Shown here: positions 25,928 to 33,940 of the stretch, piece by piece
How positions within the stretch are numbered: position 1 is the first letter of the stretch
How the letters are laid out: each line of letters begins with the position of its first letter
Assembly (NCBI GenBank): GCA_039184865.1
Contig: JBCDAV010000009.1
Coordinates: forward strand, 109,638 to 173,637
Source of the DNA: Thermohalobaculum sp039184865
GTDB taxonomy: Bacteria; Pseudomonadota; Alphaproteobacteria; Rhodobacterales; Rhodobacteraceae
Reading direction: 5' to 3'
DNA length: 64,000 nucleotides
Made by a program: the position numbers and the translations under genes
Notes under the pieces: generated by a model
What the model saw: only the letters and a program-made list of their open reading frames with translations
Told to the model about the DNA's origin: nothing
Database searches by the model: none

Positions 25928-27547
25928 TCAGACGTGGGTTTCCTTGGTCGCCGAGAGCTTGACCTCGGGCCAGTCGCGTTCCGCCCGATCAATATCCCAC
26001 TGCAACCGGGTCATGTAGACCGGATCGCCGTCATGGTCGGTCGCCATCTGGCCCTTGTTGCGCGCGATGAAGTCGTCGAGCTTGTCTTTCGGCCCCGAAA
26101 TCCAGCGCGCGGAGACGTATTGCGTCGGCTCGAAGCGCACGGGCAGTCCGTATTCAAGCTCGATCCGGCTCGCCAGCACTTCGAATTGCAGCTGGCCGAC
26201 GACGCCGACCACCCACCCGGCACCGATGTTCGGTTTGAAGAGCTTGGCCGCACCTTCCTCGGCGAACTGGGTCAGCGCCTTGTCGAGATGCTTCGCTTTC
26301 AGCGGATCGGCGGCGCGCACGCTTTGCAGAAGCTCCGGCGCGAATGACGGGATGCCGGTGAAGCGCAGCGCCTCGCCTTCGGTGAGCGCGTCGCCGATGC
26401 GCAACTGTCCGTGGTTCGGGATGCCGATGATGTCGCCTGCCCAGGCGTCCTCGGCGGTTTCGCGCTCGGCGGCGAGAAACAGCACGGGGTTCGAGATCGC
26501 CATCGGCTTCTTCGAGCGCACGTGATGCAGCTTCATGCCGCGCGAGAAATGCCCAGAGCAGAGACGCACGAAGGCCACCCGGTCGCGGTGCTTGGGGTCC
26601 ATGTTGGCCTGGACCTTGAAGACGAAGCCCGAAACCTTCTTCTCGTCGGCCGAGATCTGACGCGTCGCCGTCGGGCGCGGCTGCGGGGCAGGGGCGTGAT
26701 TGGCGATCCCGTCGAGCAGTTCCTTCACGCCGAACGAGTTGATCGCCGAGCCGAACCAGATCGGCGACAGGTTGCCATCGTCGAAGCTCTGCTGGTCGAA
26801 GCGGGGGAGAAGCTCGCGCGCCATCTCGACCTCCTCGCGGAGCTGTTCGAGCTGCCCGTCCGGGACATGCGCGTCGATGCGCGGGTCTTCGAGCCCCTCG
26901 ACCTTGACCGACTCCGCCGCGACGTTGCGATCGGCGCGGTCCATGATCTCGACCTTGTCCTGCAGCATGTCGTAGGCGCCGACGAAGTCGCGGCCCATGC
27001 CGATCGGCCACGACGCAGGCGCGACCTCGAGTTGCAGCAGCTCCTGGATCTCGTCGATGATCTCGAACGTGTCGCGGCTTTCGCGGTCCATCTTGTTGCA
27101 GAAGGTCAGGATCGGCAGGTCCCGCAGCCGGCAGACTTCGAACAGTTTGCGGGTCTGGCTCTCGACGCCCTTCGCGCCGTCAATCACCATGATCGCGGCA
27201 TCGACCGCTGTCAGCGTGCGATAGGTGTCCTCGGAGAAATCCTCGTGGCCAGGCGTGTCGATCAGGTTGAACCAGTGATGTCCGTACTCGAACGACATGG
27301 CGGAGGCCGAGACCGAGATGCCGCGGTCCTGCTCCATCTTCATGAAGTCCGAGCGCGTCCGCCGGGCTTCGCCCTTGGCGCGCACCTGACCGGCCATCTG
27401 GATCGCGCCGCCATAGAGCAGCAGCTTTTCCGTTAGGGTCGTCTTACCCGCATCGGGATGCGAGATGATCGCAAAGGTCCGGCGCCGCGCGATCTCGGGC
27501 GGCAGAACCGGGGCATTGTCCCCGCGGCGGGTGTGATCGTCCAACAT
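25928..27547 (-). CDS. prfC: Peptide chain release factor 3
   Basis: RF3, the GTPase that recycles RF1/RF2 from the ribosome after termination. It is 539 residues from ATG 27547 (MLDDHTRRGDN). GTPase motifs: SHPDAGKTTLTEKLLLY (G1), DTPGHEDFS (G3) and NKMDRE (G4). The IPNHGQLRIGDALTEGE segment and C-terminal GVVGQLQFEVLASRIE are typical RF3 rather than EF-G. A longer in-frame extension upstream lacks conservation and was not used. Confidence 0.96.
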   Translation of the reverse strand: MLDDHTRRGDNAPVLPPEIARRRTFAIISHPDAGKTTLTEKLLLYGGAIQMAGQVRAKGEARRTRSDFMKMEQDRGISVSASAMSFEYGHHWFNLIDTPGHEDFSEDTYRTLTAVDAAIMVIDGAKGVESQTRKLFEVCRLRDLPILTFCNKMDRESRDTFEIIDEIQELLQLEVAPASWPIGMGRDFVGAYDMLQDKVEIMDRADRNVAAESVKVEGLEDPRIDAHVPDGQLEQLREEVEMARELLPRFDQQSFDDGNLSPIWFGSAINSFGVKELLDGIANHAPAPQPRPTATRQISADEKKVSGFVFKVQANMDPKHRDRVAFVRLCSGHFSRGMKLHHVRSKKPMAISNPVLFLAAERETAEDAWAGDIIGIPNHGQLRIGDALTEGEALRFTGIPSFAPELLQSVRAADPLKAKHLDKALTQFAEEGAAKLFKPNIGAGWVVGVVGQLQFEVLASRIELEYGLPVRFEPTQYVSARWISGPKDKLDDFIARNKGQMATDHDGDPVYMTRLQWDIDRAERDWPEVKLSATKETHV

Positions 27548-27584
27548 GCGCGCGGCTATAGCGAAGCGGCGTGCGGTTGTTAAG

Positions 27585-27845
27585 TCACTGTGATGCCGGA
27601 ACCCGTGACAGATCGAAGAGGCAGGACTGGCAAACCGCACTGATGCTGGTCAGTGCTGCATCGACATCGTTGTCAGCATCGCGCCAGCCCGAGAGACGAA
27701 AGGCAAGGTCGATTGCCATCTGGCGCGCCAGTTCGGTGCCTTCGCCGGCAGGCAGATCGTCGATGATTGCCACGAGGTCGGCGTAGCTGCGGCAGGCATC
27801 GAGCGCAGCGTCGGACCAGTCGTCACGGGCATCAATACCGGTCAT
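27585..27845 (-). CDS. Small hypothetical protein
   Basis: An acidic protein of 86 residues, predicted mostly helical (DAALDACRSYADLVAIIDDL, TELARQMAIDLAFRL), with cysteines at DACRS and VCQSC. It lies 37 bases upstream of prfC on the same strand, so co-transcription is possible. No family was recognised, and its ribosome-binding site is weak. It could be a genuine small gene or a spurious open frame; codon use looks coding-like. Confidence 0.45.
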   Translation of the reverse strand: MTGIDARDDWSDAALDACRSYADLVAIIDDLPAGEGTELARQMAIDLAFRLSGWRDADNDVDAALTSISAVCQSCLFDLSRVPASQ

Positions 27846-27878
27846 CGTGTCAATCCAGTACAGTCTTTTTCATTTTCG

Positions 27879-27979
27879 TTCGCTTGCGGTACGTAGCGAG
27901 CAGAAGCGAAAGGATCAATTTGCGACCGACGTAAGATCCTTGCGAAGTCGTTTCGATCGGTTGGTCAAAATTTCGCAAG
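27879..27979. repeat. Two inverted repeats in a 150-base intergenic gap
   Basis: Outer pair 1: TTCGCTT (27879-27885) with AAGCGAA (27904-27910). Pair 2: CTTGCGAA (27939-27946) with TTCGCAAG (27972-27979). Both lie between the GcvT-like gene (stop at 27996) and the small gene starting at 27845, on the same strand. They could end transcription of the former or fold in the leader of the latter. The right side lacks a T-run for a canonical terminator. Confidence 0.4.
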
Positions 27980-27995
27980 AACCCGGCTCAGGTCG

Positions 27996-29105
27996 CTAGA
28001 GGAATGGAAGGGTCGTCATCTCGCCGTCGCAGATGCGCCCGTCGGGAAGCTCGATCGTGACCGCATCCCCGGGGCCAACCCCGTTCCAGACGAGGCAGAT
28101 GCCGATATTGCAGTCCAGACGCGGCGACCACGCGGTGGCCGTGATGTGCCCGGCATCGGTCTGGCCCTTGAAGACCTTGCCCTTGCGGTCGTAGTAGCCG
28201 ATCTGGCCTTCGATATCCAAGACGACGCCCAGACGGGTACGCCGCGCTCCGCGTTCCTTGATGCGGCGCAGGGCCTTGATCCCGACGATGTCGTCCGGAA
28301 GGTCCGTATGGACGAAACGCCCCATGCCGACCTCGAACGGGTTTGTCGCCTCGTCTGTGTCGCCGCCCCACGACAGAAGACCGCTCTCGACCCGCTCCAT
28401 CGGGTTCGGCGAGCCTGGGCCGATGCCCCACGGTTCTCCCGCCTGTTTGACCATGTGCCAGAGATCGAGCCCGCGCGCCGCATCGCGCAGGTAGAATTCG
28501 AACCCGCCCTGTTTCGACCAGCCCGAGCGCGCGACGATCAGCGGGATGCCCTCGAGTTCCATTTCACGGAACCGGAAGTGGCCGATCTGGCGGATCGAGT
28601 CGTCGAACAGGCTCGCCACGACGTCCTCGGCCTTCGGACCCTGGATCGCCAATGGGGACACATCCGGCTCGGTCACCTCGACGTCCAGCTTGCGCTCTCC
28701 GGCGATGGCGCGCGCCCAGAACAGCATGTCCTGATCGGCGATCGAGAACCAGTAGAGATCCTCTTTCAGCTTCAGCAGCACCGGGTCGTTGATCAGGACC
28801 CCGTCATGGTCGCACACCGGGACGTACCAGCCCTGTCCGATCTGGAGTTTCTCCAGGTTGCGGGGCACGAGGATCTGAGCCAGCCGTCCCGCGTCCGGCC
28901 CCTTGAGCTGCACCTGACGTTCGACCGCGACATCCCACATGGCGACGCCTTCGATCAGCCGCCAGTACTCGGCCATCGGGTCGCCGTAGCTCGTCGGCAT
29001 CATCATGTGATTGTAGGTCGTGAACGACTGCACGCCGTCCGCGATGGTGGCCTGATAGAACGGGCTGGGCCGCACCCGCGGACTGGACGAGATCGTGAAC
29101 GCCAT
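27996..29105 (-). CDS. GcvT/DmdA-family aminomethyltransferase-like protein
   Basis: A 369-residue tetrahydrofolate-type GcvT fold. It begins with RVRPSPFY and YNHMMMPTSYGDP, has VAMWDVAVERQVQLKGPDA, VSPLAIQGPKAEDV, ARSGWSKQGGFEFYL and ERVESGLLSWGGD, and ends in the GcvT C-terminal barrel. The N-terminus and VARSGWSKQGG resemble DMSP demethylase DmdA more than the glycine-cleavage T protein, and no gcvH/gcvP is nearby. Related paralogues act on other methylated compounds, so the substrate is uncertain. GGAGGG lies seven bases before the ATG at 29105. It is divergent from an ABC ATPase gene 135 bases away. Confidence 0.8.
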   Translation of the reverse strand: MAFTISSSPRVRPSPFYQATIADGVQSFTTYNHMMMPTSYGDPMAEYWRLIEGVAMWDVAVERQVQLKGPDAGRLAQILVPRNLEKLQIGQGWYVPVCDHDGVLINDPVLLKLKEDLYWFSIADQDMLFWARAIAGERKLDVEVTEPDVSPLAIQGPKAEDVVASLFDDSIRQIGHFRFREMELEGIPLIVARSGWSKQGGFEFYLRDAARGLDLWHMVKQAGEPWGIGPGSPNPMERVESGLLSWGGDTDEATNPFEVGMGRFVHTDLPDDIVGIKALRRIKERGARRTRLGVVLDIEGQIGYYDRKGKVFKGQTDAGHITATAWSPRLDCNIGICLVWNGVGPGDAVTIELPDGRICDGEMTTLPFL

Positions 29106-29240
29106 CGGTTCCCTCCAAGATATTTTCACACAGATGCACCGGTAAATTCGCCGCGTCATGCCGAAAACCGTCAGGGGATTGCACCGAATGCGACCGGTTG
29201 CTACCTGATGCGTGTCCGACGGATTAACTCAGGGAAGCCC

Positions 29241-30368
29241 GTGGCAACCGACGAGAATTCCTTCTCGACAGCACCGCGATTGTCGCTCGACCGGCTGACC
29301 TGCGTCTTCGACAAGCTGGTTGCCGTCGATGATCTGTCGCTGGACGTCGCAGCGGGCGAGGTGGTCTGCCTGCTCGGGCCTTCGGGATGCGGGAAGTCCA
29401 CAACGCTGCGGATTGCGGCCGGTGTCGAGGAGCAGCAATCGGGCCGGGTTCGCGTGGACGGTGCGGTGGTCTCGGGCGAGGGACGCCATGCGCCGTCGGA
29501 GCAACGCCAGATCGGCCTGATGTTTCAGGATTTCGCGCTGTTTCCGCACCTCACGGTCGCCCAGAATGTCGCGTTCGGGCTGAAACGCCGGCAGGACGAC
29601 CGCAACAGGATCGTCGCCGATTATCTGGCACGCGTCGGCCTCGCGGATTACGGCGCGAAGTACCCGCACATGCTGTCGGGCGGCGAACAGCAGCGCGTGG
29701 CACTGGCGCGCGCCCTGGCGCCGAAGCCGCGGATCATGCTGATGGACGAGCCGTTCAGCGGGCTCGACAACCGTTTGCGCGACGAAGTGCGCGACGAGGC
29801 ACTGTCGATCCTGAAGGACGAGGGCACAGCCGTTCTGCTGGTCACACACGAACCCGACGAGGCGATGCGCATGGCTGACCGGATCGCGCTGATGCGCGGC
29901 GGGCGGATCGTGCAAATCGGTGCGCCCTACGAGATCTACAACAATCCCGTCGACGGCCGGGCCGCCGCCTTCTTCTCGGACATCAATATCGTGCACGGCG
30001 TGGTCCAGAACCGCCAGACCGACACGGCGTTCGGCCCGTTCCTCACGCCGGATCTCGTCGACGATGTCGATGTCGAGGTGATCATCCGGCCCCAGCACCT
30101 CGCCGTGCATTCGGACGGTCAGCCTGATGTCGGCGAGCAGGACGGTACCGCCGCCAAGGGCCGCGTCGAGCGCGCGCGCTTCATCGGCGCGCAAAGCCTG
30201 ATCGAGGTCCGGATGGATCACGACAACAAACTTCTGCGTGCGAGCGTGCCCCACGCATGGCTGCCGGAACAAGGCACTGAGGTGTGGTTATCGATGCGCA
30301 GAGACCGATGTTTCGTGTTTCCCTGCGTCAATCAGAGCAAGGTTTCCACTCCCTGGGCGGCGGAATAA
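29241..30368 (+). CDS. ABC transporter ATP-binding protein, FbpC/PotA type
   Basis: A cytoplasmic ATPase subunit of 375 residues for a binding-protein-dependent importer. Walker A GPSGCGKST at about residues 46-54, Q-loop in MFQDFALFPHLTV, signature LSGGEQQRVALARAL, Walker B IMLMDEPFSGLD, H-loop LVTHEPDEAMRMAD, and a C-terminal TOBE-like region from about residue 250. The GTG at 29241 has AGGGA upstream, whereas the ATG at 29208 has none. No permease or solute-binding gene is beside it, so it is an orphan in this window; iron(III) or polyamine import is typical of the family but not shown here. Confidence 0.85.
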   Translation: MATDENSFSTAPRLSLDRLTCVFDKLVAVDDLSLDVAAGEVVCLLGPSGCGKSTTLRIAAGVEEQQSGRVRVDGAVVSGEGRHAPSEQRQIGLMFQDFALFPHLTVAQNVAFGLKRRQDDRNRIVADYLARVGLADYGAKYPHMLSGGEQQRVALARALAPKPRIMLMDEPFSGLDNRLRDEVRDEALSILKDEGTAVLLVTHEPDEAMRMADRIALMRGGRIVQIGAPYEIYNNPVDGRAAAFFSDINIVHGVVQNRQTDTAFGPFLTPDLVDDVDVEVIIRPQHLAVHSDGQPDVGEQDGTAAKGRVERARFIGAQSLIEVRMDHDNKLLRASVPHAWLPEQGTEVWLSMRRDRCFVFPCVNQSKVSTPWAAE

Positions 30369-30475
30369 TTCTACGTTAACCACCTTCAGGGCTTTCCGCC
30401 GGGCGTCTCATCCCATATGTCATGGCCAGAGACGGGCCGGGAGCCCGCATGTGAACAGAGAATGGGAGAGGGCTC

Positions 30476-30700
30476 ATGGCTCCGAGCATCTGGCAGATTG
30501 CCATCGTTGTCGTCCTGCTGGTCCTGCTGTTTGGACGTGGCAAGATTTCCGCGCTGATGGGTGATGTCGCCAAGGGCATCAAGAGCTTCAAGAAGGGCAT
30601 GGCCGAGGATCCGGACGCTGCCAAGGTCGACGAGAAAGACGAAGAGACCGCGAAGCAGACCATTGACGTGACGCCGGAACCGGCGAAGGACAAGGCCTGA
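30476..30700 (+). CDS. tatA: Sec-independent protein translocase TatA
   Basis: TatA, the pore-forming subunit of the twin-arginine pathway that exports folded proteins. It is 74 residues: a short N-terminus, one membrane helix (IWQIAIVVVLLVLLFGRGK), then an amphipathic helix with DVAKGIKSFKKGMAED and an acidic tail. The FGRGK hinge is characteristic. GGGAGAGGG lies just before the ATG. It is the first gene of a tatABC operon with tatB 25 bases downstream. Confidence 0.96.
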   Translation: MAPSIWQIAIVVVLLVLLFGRGKISALMGDVAKGIKSFKKGMAEDPDAAKVDEKDEETAKQTIDVTPEPAKDKA

Positions 30701-30725
30701 CGCGAGGCGTCCGGCACGCGGACCC

Positions 30726-31166
30726 ATGCTGGATATCGGTTGGCAGGAACTGCTGGTCATCGGCGCGCTGGCGCTGATCGTGGTCGGTCCGAAGGACCTG
30801 CCATCGTTGCTGCGTTCGGTCGGTCAATGGGTCGGGCGCGTGCGCGGAATGGCCCGCGACTTCCAGCGGGCCATGACCGATGCGGCGCGCGAGACCGAGA
30901 TGTCAGCGTTCAAGGACCTGCAGGACATCCGCAAGATCAATCCGCTGGATGACTTCAAGAAACAGGCCGAGAACGCGCAATCCTTCCTGAACGGATCGGG
31001 CGACGCGCCTGAAAAGAAGACCGAAGTGGCCGAGGCTTCGGAACCGGCGGCGGACCCGGAACCGGTGATTGCGGATACGGGCTCGACCGAACCGGCGCCG
31101 GCTGAAACACCGCCGATGACCGATGCGGCCGCAGAAGAGAGCGTCCCCAAGGCCGCCACCCGATGA
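30726..31166 (+). CDS. tatB: Sec-independent protein translocase TatB
   Basis: TatB, the substrate-receptor partner of TatC. It is 146 residues. The N-terminal helix MLDIGWQELLVIGALALIVVGPKDLP carries the TatB-type Glu and the GPKDLP hinge; then come an amphipathic helix (SVGQWVGRVRGMARDFQRAM) and a long Glu/Pro/Ala-rich tail. ATGA overlap with tatC implies coupled translation and fixed stoichiometry. Confidence 0.95.
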   Translation: MLDIGWQELLVIGALALIVVGPKDLPSLLRSVGQWVGRVRGMARDFQRAMTDAARETEMSAFKDLQDIRKINPLDDFKKQAENAQSFLNGSGDAPEKKTEVAEASEPAADPEPVIADTGSTEPAPAETPPMTDAAAEESVPKAATR

Positions 31167-31990
31167 CCGAGAAGCATATCGAGGACAGCTCGGCCCCGCT
31201 GATCGAGCACCTGATCGAATTGCGCAAGCGGCTCGTCTGGTCGTTGATCGCGGTCGGCGTCTTCACGGTCGTCTGCTTCGTCTTTCGCTTCCAGATGTGG
31301 GATTTCCTGTCCGGGCCGCTGTTGCGCGCCGATCCCGATGCGGTGATCCAGTCGCTCAGCCCGCAGGAGACGTTCTTCACGTTCATGAACCTCGCACTCT
31401 GGGGCGGGTTCTTTTTCGGCTTCCCCGTGGTCGCCTGGCAGGTCTGGCTGTTTGTCGCGCCCGGCCTCTATCGCAGCGAACAGAGCGCCTTCGCGCCGTT
31501 TCTGATCGCGACGCCCTTCCTGTTCTGCCTCGGTGCGGCGCTCGCCTACTATCTGGTCATCCCGCTGGCGCTGAACTTTCTGATCACGTTTGCCGAGGCC
31601 TCGGCGAACGACGGCGCGATCCAGATCGAGAACAACAACCGGTTCTCGGAATATGTCGGCTTCATCAAGGTCATGTTGCTGGCGTTCGGCATGTCGTTCC
31701 AACTGCCAGTGTTGCTGACGCTTCTCGGGCGGGTCGGCATCCTGACCTCGGAGCAGCTCTCGCGCGGTCGCAAATACGCGGTCGTCGGCATTGCGGCGCT
31801 GGCGGCACTCGTGACGCCCCCGGATGTGATCAGCCAGTTCCTGCTCGGTATCCCGGTCTACATCCTCTACGAGATCTCGATCCATCTGGTGCGCGGCTTC
31901 GAGAAGCGTCGCGCGGCCGAGGAAGACGAGGACACCGACTGGGACGACGAGGACGAGCCGGATCACGCGGCGGCGGAAAAGGGCCTCTGA
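31163..31990 (+). CDS. tatC: Sec-independent protein translocase TatC
   Basis: TatC, the six-helix membrane subunit that binds the twin-arginine signal peptide. It is 275 residues. Conserved segments: LIEHLIELRKRL at the N-terminus, SPQETFFTFMNLALWGGFFFG and the last helices ILTSEQLSRGRKYAVVGIAALAALVTPPDVISQ. The acidic C-terminal tail (EEDEDTDWDDEDEPD) is longer than in E. coli. It ends the tatABC operon. Confidence 0.97.
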   Translation: MTEKHIEDSSAPLIEHLIELRKRLVWSLIAVGVFTVVCFVFRFQMWDFLSGPLLRADPDAVIQSLSPQETFFTFMNLALWGGFFFGFPVVAWQVWLFVAPGLYRSEQSAFAPFLIATPFLFCLGAALAYYLVIPLALNFLITFAEASANDGAIQIENNNRFSEYVGFIKVMLLAFGMSFQLPVLLTLLGRVGILTSEQLSRGRKYAVVGIAALAALVTPPDVISQFLLGIPVYILYEISIHLVRGFEKRRAAEEDEDTDWDDEDEPDHAAAEKGL

Positions 31991-32014
31991 CCGGCTCCCG
32001 GGGAGGGGCGCGTC

Positions 32015-32458
32015 ATGACAGAGAGAAGCGGTGGCTGCCTGTGCGGCGCGGTGCGCCTTCGGGCCGTCCTCTCGGATGAGGTCATCGGCGCCTGTCATTG
32101 TATCCAGTGCCAGCGCTGGACCGGCGGCGGGCCGTTGCTGAGCGTGCCGGTGTCGGCAGTGACCTTCACGCATGAAGACAGGATCCGTGAGTTTTCGATC
32201 AGCGAATGGGGTGTGCGGGCCGTCTGTGCCGATTGCGGAACGCCCTTGTATTGGCGCATGTCAGACGGACCTGTGAAGCACGTGACCGTCGGCTTGCTTG
32301 ACGATCAGACCGGCCTCGCCGTGACCGAGGAGATTTTTGTCGATTATCGTGCGCCGTGGCTCGATGCCGTTCCCGGCGCGGCACAATCGACCGAGGCCGA
32401 GCAGAACGCTCTGCTGAAAGCCTATCTGGACAAGCGAGCCGAGGGGAGCACGGCATGA
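32015..32458 (+). CDS. GFA/CENP-V family zinc protein
   Basis: A 147-residue Mss4-like zinc fold. Cysteine motifs are GGCLCGAVR at the N-terminus, GACHCIQCQRWTGG and VCADCGTPLYWR, giving the two zinc sites of the glutathione-dependent formaldehyde-activating-enzyme-like family. Most members have no demonstrated activity on formaldehyde, so only the family is claimed. GGGGAGGGG is upstream of the ATG. The stop overlaps the next start as ATGA. Confidence 0.88.
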   Translation: MTERSGGCLCGAVRLRAVLSDEVIGACHCIQCQRWTGGGPLLSVPVSAVTFTHEDRIREFSISEWGVRAVCADCGTPLYWRMSDGPVKHVTVGLLDDQTGLAVTEEIFVDYRAPWLDAVPGAAQSTEAEQNALLKAYLDKRAEGSTA

Positions 32459-33318
32459 TTGACCAAAGCGAGCGGACCCTGGCCGCGCTGGAGCGTATCG
32501 CTGGCGCGCTGGAACGGATCGCGCCCGCGCCGTGGCCGCTGCCGGACTGGACTGCAGCCAATGCGTGGATGTGGACGACCGAGCCAGATCACCTGATGCC
32601 GGTGCCGAACGTGAACCGCGTCGAGATGGACCTGCTGGTCGGGATCGACCGCGCGCGCGACACGCTGATGGCGAACACGATGAACTTTGCCCGCGGGTAC
32701 GCCGCGAACAACGCGCTCCTGTGGGGTGCGCGCGGGATGGGCAAGTCGTCGCTGGTCAAGGCGGCGCACGCCGCGGCCTTCGCCGAGACCGGCGGTCTGC
32801 ACCTCGTCGAGATCCAGCGCGAGGATATCCCGACGATCGGGCGGCTGATGGATCTGGTGCGCGAGGTCGATCAGCGCTTTCTCGTATTCTGCGACGATCT
32901 CAGCTTCGACAAGGACGATACGCACTACAAGTCGCTGAAAGCCGTGCTCGACGGCGGTGTCGCCGGACGGCCCCAGAACGTGCTGTTCTACGCGACGTCG
33001 AACCGGCGCCACCTGATGCCGCGCGACATGATCGAGAACGAGCGATCCTCGGCGATCAATCCCTCGGAGGCGACCGAGGAGAAGGTTTCGCTGTCCGACC
33101 GGTTCGGCCTGTGGCTCGGCTTCCATCCGTGCAGTCAGGACGAGTATCTCGCGATGATCCGGGGCTACTGCGACCGCTTTGGGCTTGAGATGTCGGACGA
33201 GGACCTGCGGGCCGAAGCGATCGAATGGCGTCAGACCCGCGGCGCGGTTTCTGGGCGGGTTGCCTGGCAGTTCGTGCAGGATCTTGCCGGTCGCAAGGGC
33301 GTGCCGATGCAGGGCTGA
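32455..33318 (+). CDS. DUF815 family ATP-binding protein
   Basis: A 287-residue AAA-like ATPase. Walker A is GARGMGKSSLVKA; the Walker B-like segment is FLVFCDDLSFDKDD; the sensor region is NVLFYATSNRRHLMPRDM, followed by ERSSAINPSEATEEKVSLSDRFGLWLGF, which is diagnostic for DUF815. The role is unknown. The start (MIDQSERTLAALERI) overlaps the stop of the GFA gene. Convergent with the methyltransferase gene 28 bases away. Confidence 0.88.
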   Translation: MIDQSERTLAALERIAGALERIAPAPWPLPDWTAANAWMWTTEPDHLMPVPNVNRVEMDLLVGIDRARDTLMANTMNFARGYAANNALLWGARGMGKSSLVKAAHAAAFAETGGLHLVEIQREDIPTIGRLMDLVREVDQRFLVFCDDLSFDKDDTHYKSLKAVLDGGVAGRPQNVLFYATSNRRHLMPRDMIENERSSAINPSEATEEKVSLSDRFGLWLGFHPCSQDEYLAMIRGYCDRFGLEMSDEDLRAEAIEWRQTRGAVSGRVAWQFVQDLAGRKGVPMQG

Positions 33319-33346
33319 GTTTCTTGGTCCGTAACAGCTTGCGACC

Positions 33347-33922
33347 TCAGGATGACGCGATCCGTGCCGTCTTCTGGATCACCATCTGGCTGTCAGAGCA
33401 GAACAGGACCTGCAACGCACGCGGATAGGCTCCCAGCAGTTCGTTGGCGGCGCGCACGACGCCGTCGCCCCACCACTTGCCGGTCTGGTGATCATCAACG
33501 CAGAGCCAGCCGCCCGGTTTGAGCCGCAGGACCGATATCTCGAGATCCGCCTTTACACCGTCATAGGCGTGATCGCCGTCGACGTAGACGAAGTCCAGGC
33601 TGTCCGCTGCCAAGGCCGCCATTGCATCTGTCGAAGGCGCGCGGTGGATGACGACCTGGCCCGCTCCGATCTCGGGCGCAAAACGCTCGACCACGCCCCG
33701 AAGGATTGCATCCATGTCGACACCGGAGCCGGCGCCGTACCACGCGCTTGCATGGCTCGGATCTTCGCGCACGGACCAGGGGTCGATCAGATGGAGACAC
33801 TCGGGTGTCGCCTCACGCAGCAGGATCGCGGAGTAATCGCCCTTCCAGACGCCGATTTCGGCTCCGATCCCGTTCTTCGGCAGGGAGCGCGCAACCTTGA
33901 GCCGCGTCGCAGCATATCCCAT
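33347..33922 (-). CDS. Class I SAM-dependent methyltransferase
   Basis: A 191-residue Rossmann-fold methyltransferase of the Methyltransf_24 type. Motif I is GAEIGVWKGDYSAILL (EIGVWKG binds the AdoMet), the acidic loop is CLHLIDPW, and DSLDFVYVDGDHAYDGVKADLE plus LKPGGWLCVDDH are later family motifs. Such enzymes methylate sugars or small molecules; the substrate here is unknown. It lies 18 bases downstream of the nlpD-like gene on the same strand and may be the last gene of the surE-pcm-nlpD unit. Confidence 0.85.
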   Translation of the reverse strand: MGYAATRLKVARSLPKNGIGAEIGVWKGDYSAILLREATPECLHLIDPWSVREDPSHASAWYGAGSGVDMDAILRGVVERFAPEIGAGQVVIHRAPSTDAMAALAADSLDFVYVDGDHAYDGVKADLEISVLRLKPGGWLCVDDHQTGKWWGDGVVRAANELLGAYPRALQVLFCSDSQMVIQKTARIASS

Positions 33923-33940
33923 GCCGGAGCGGGCGAGGCG

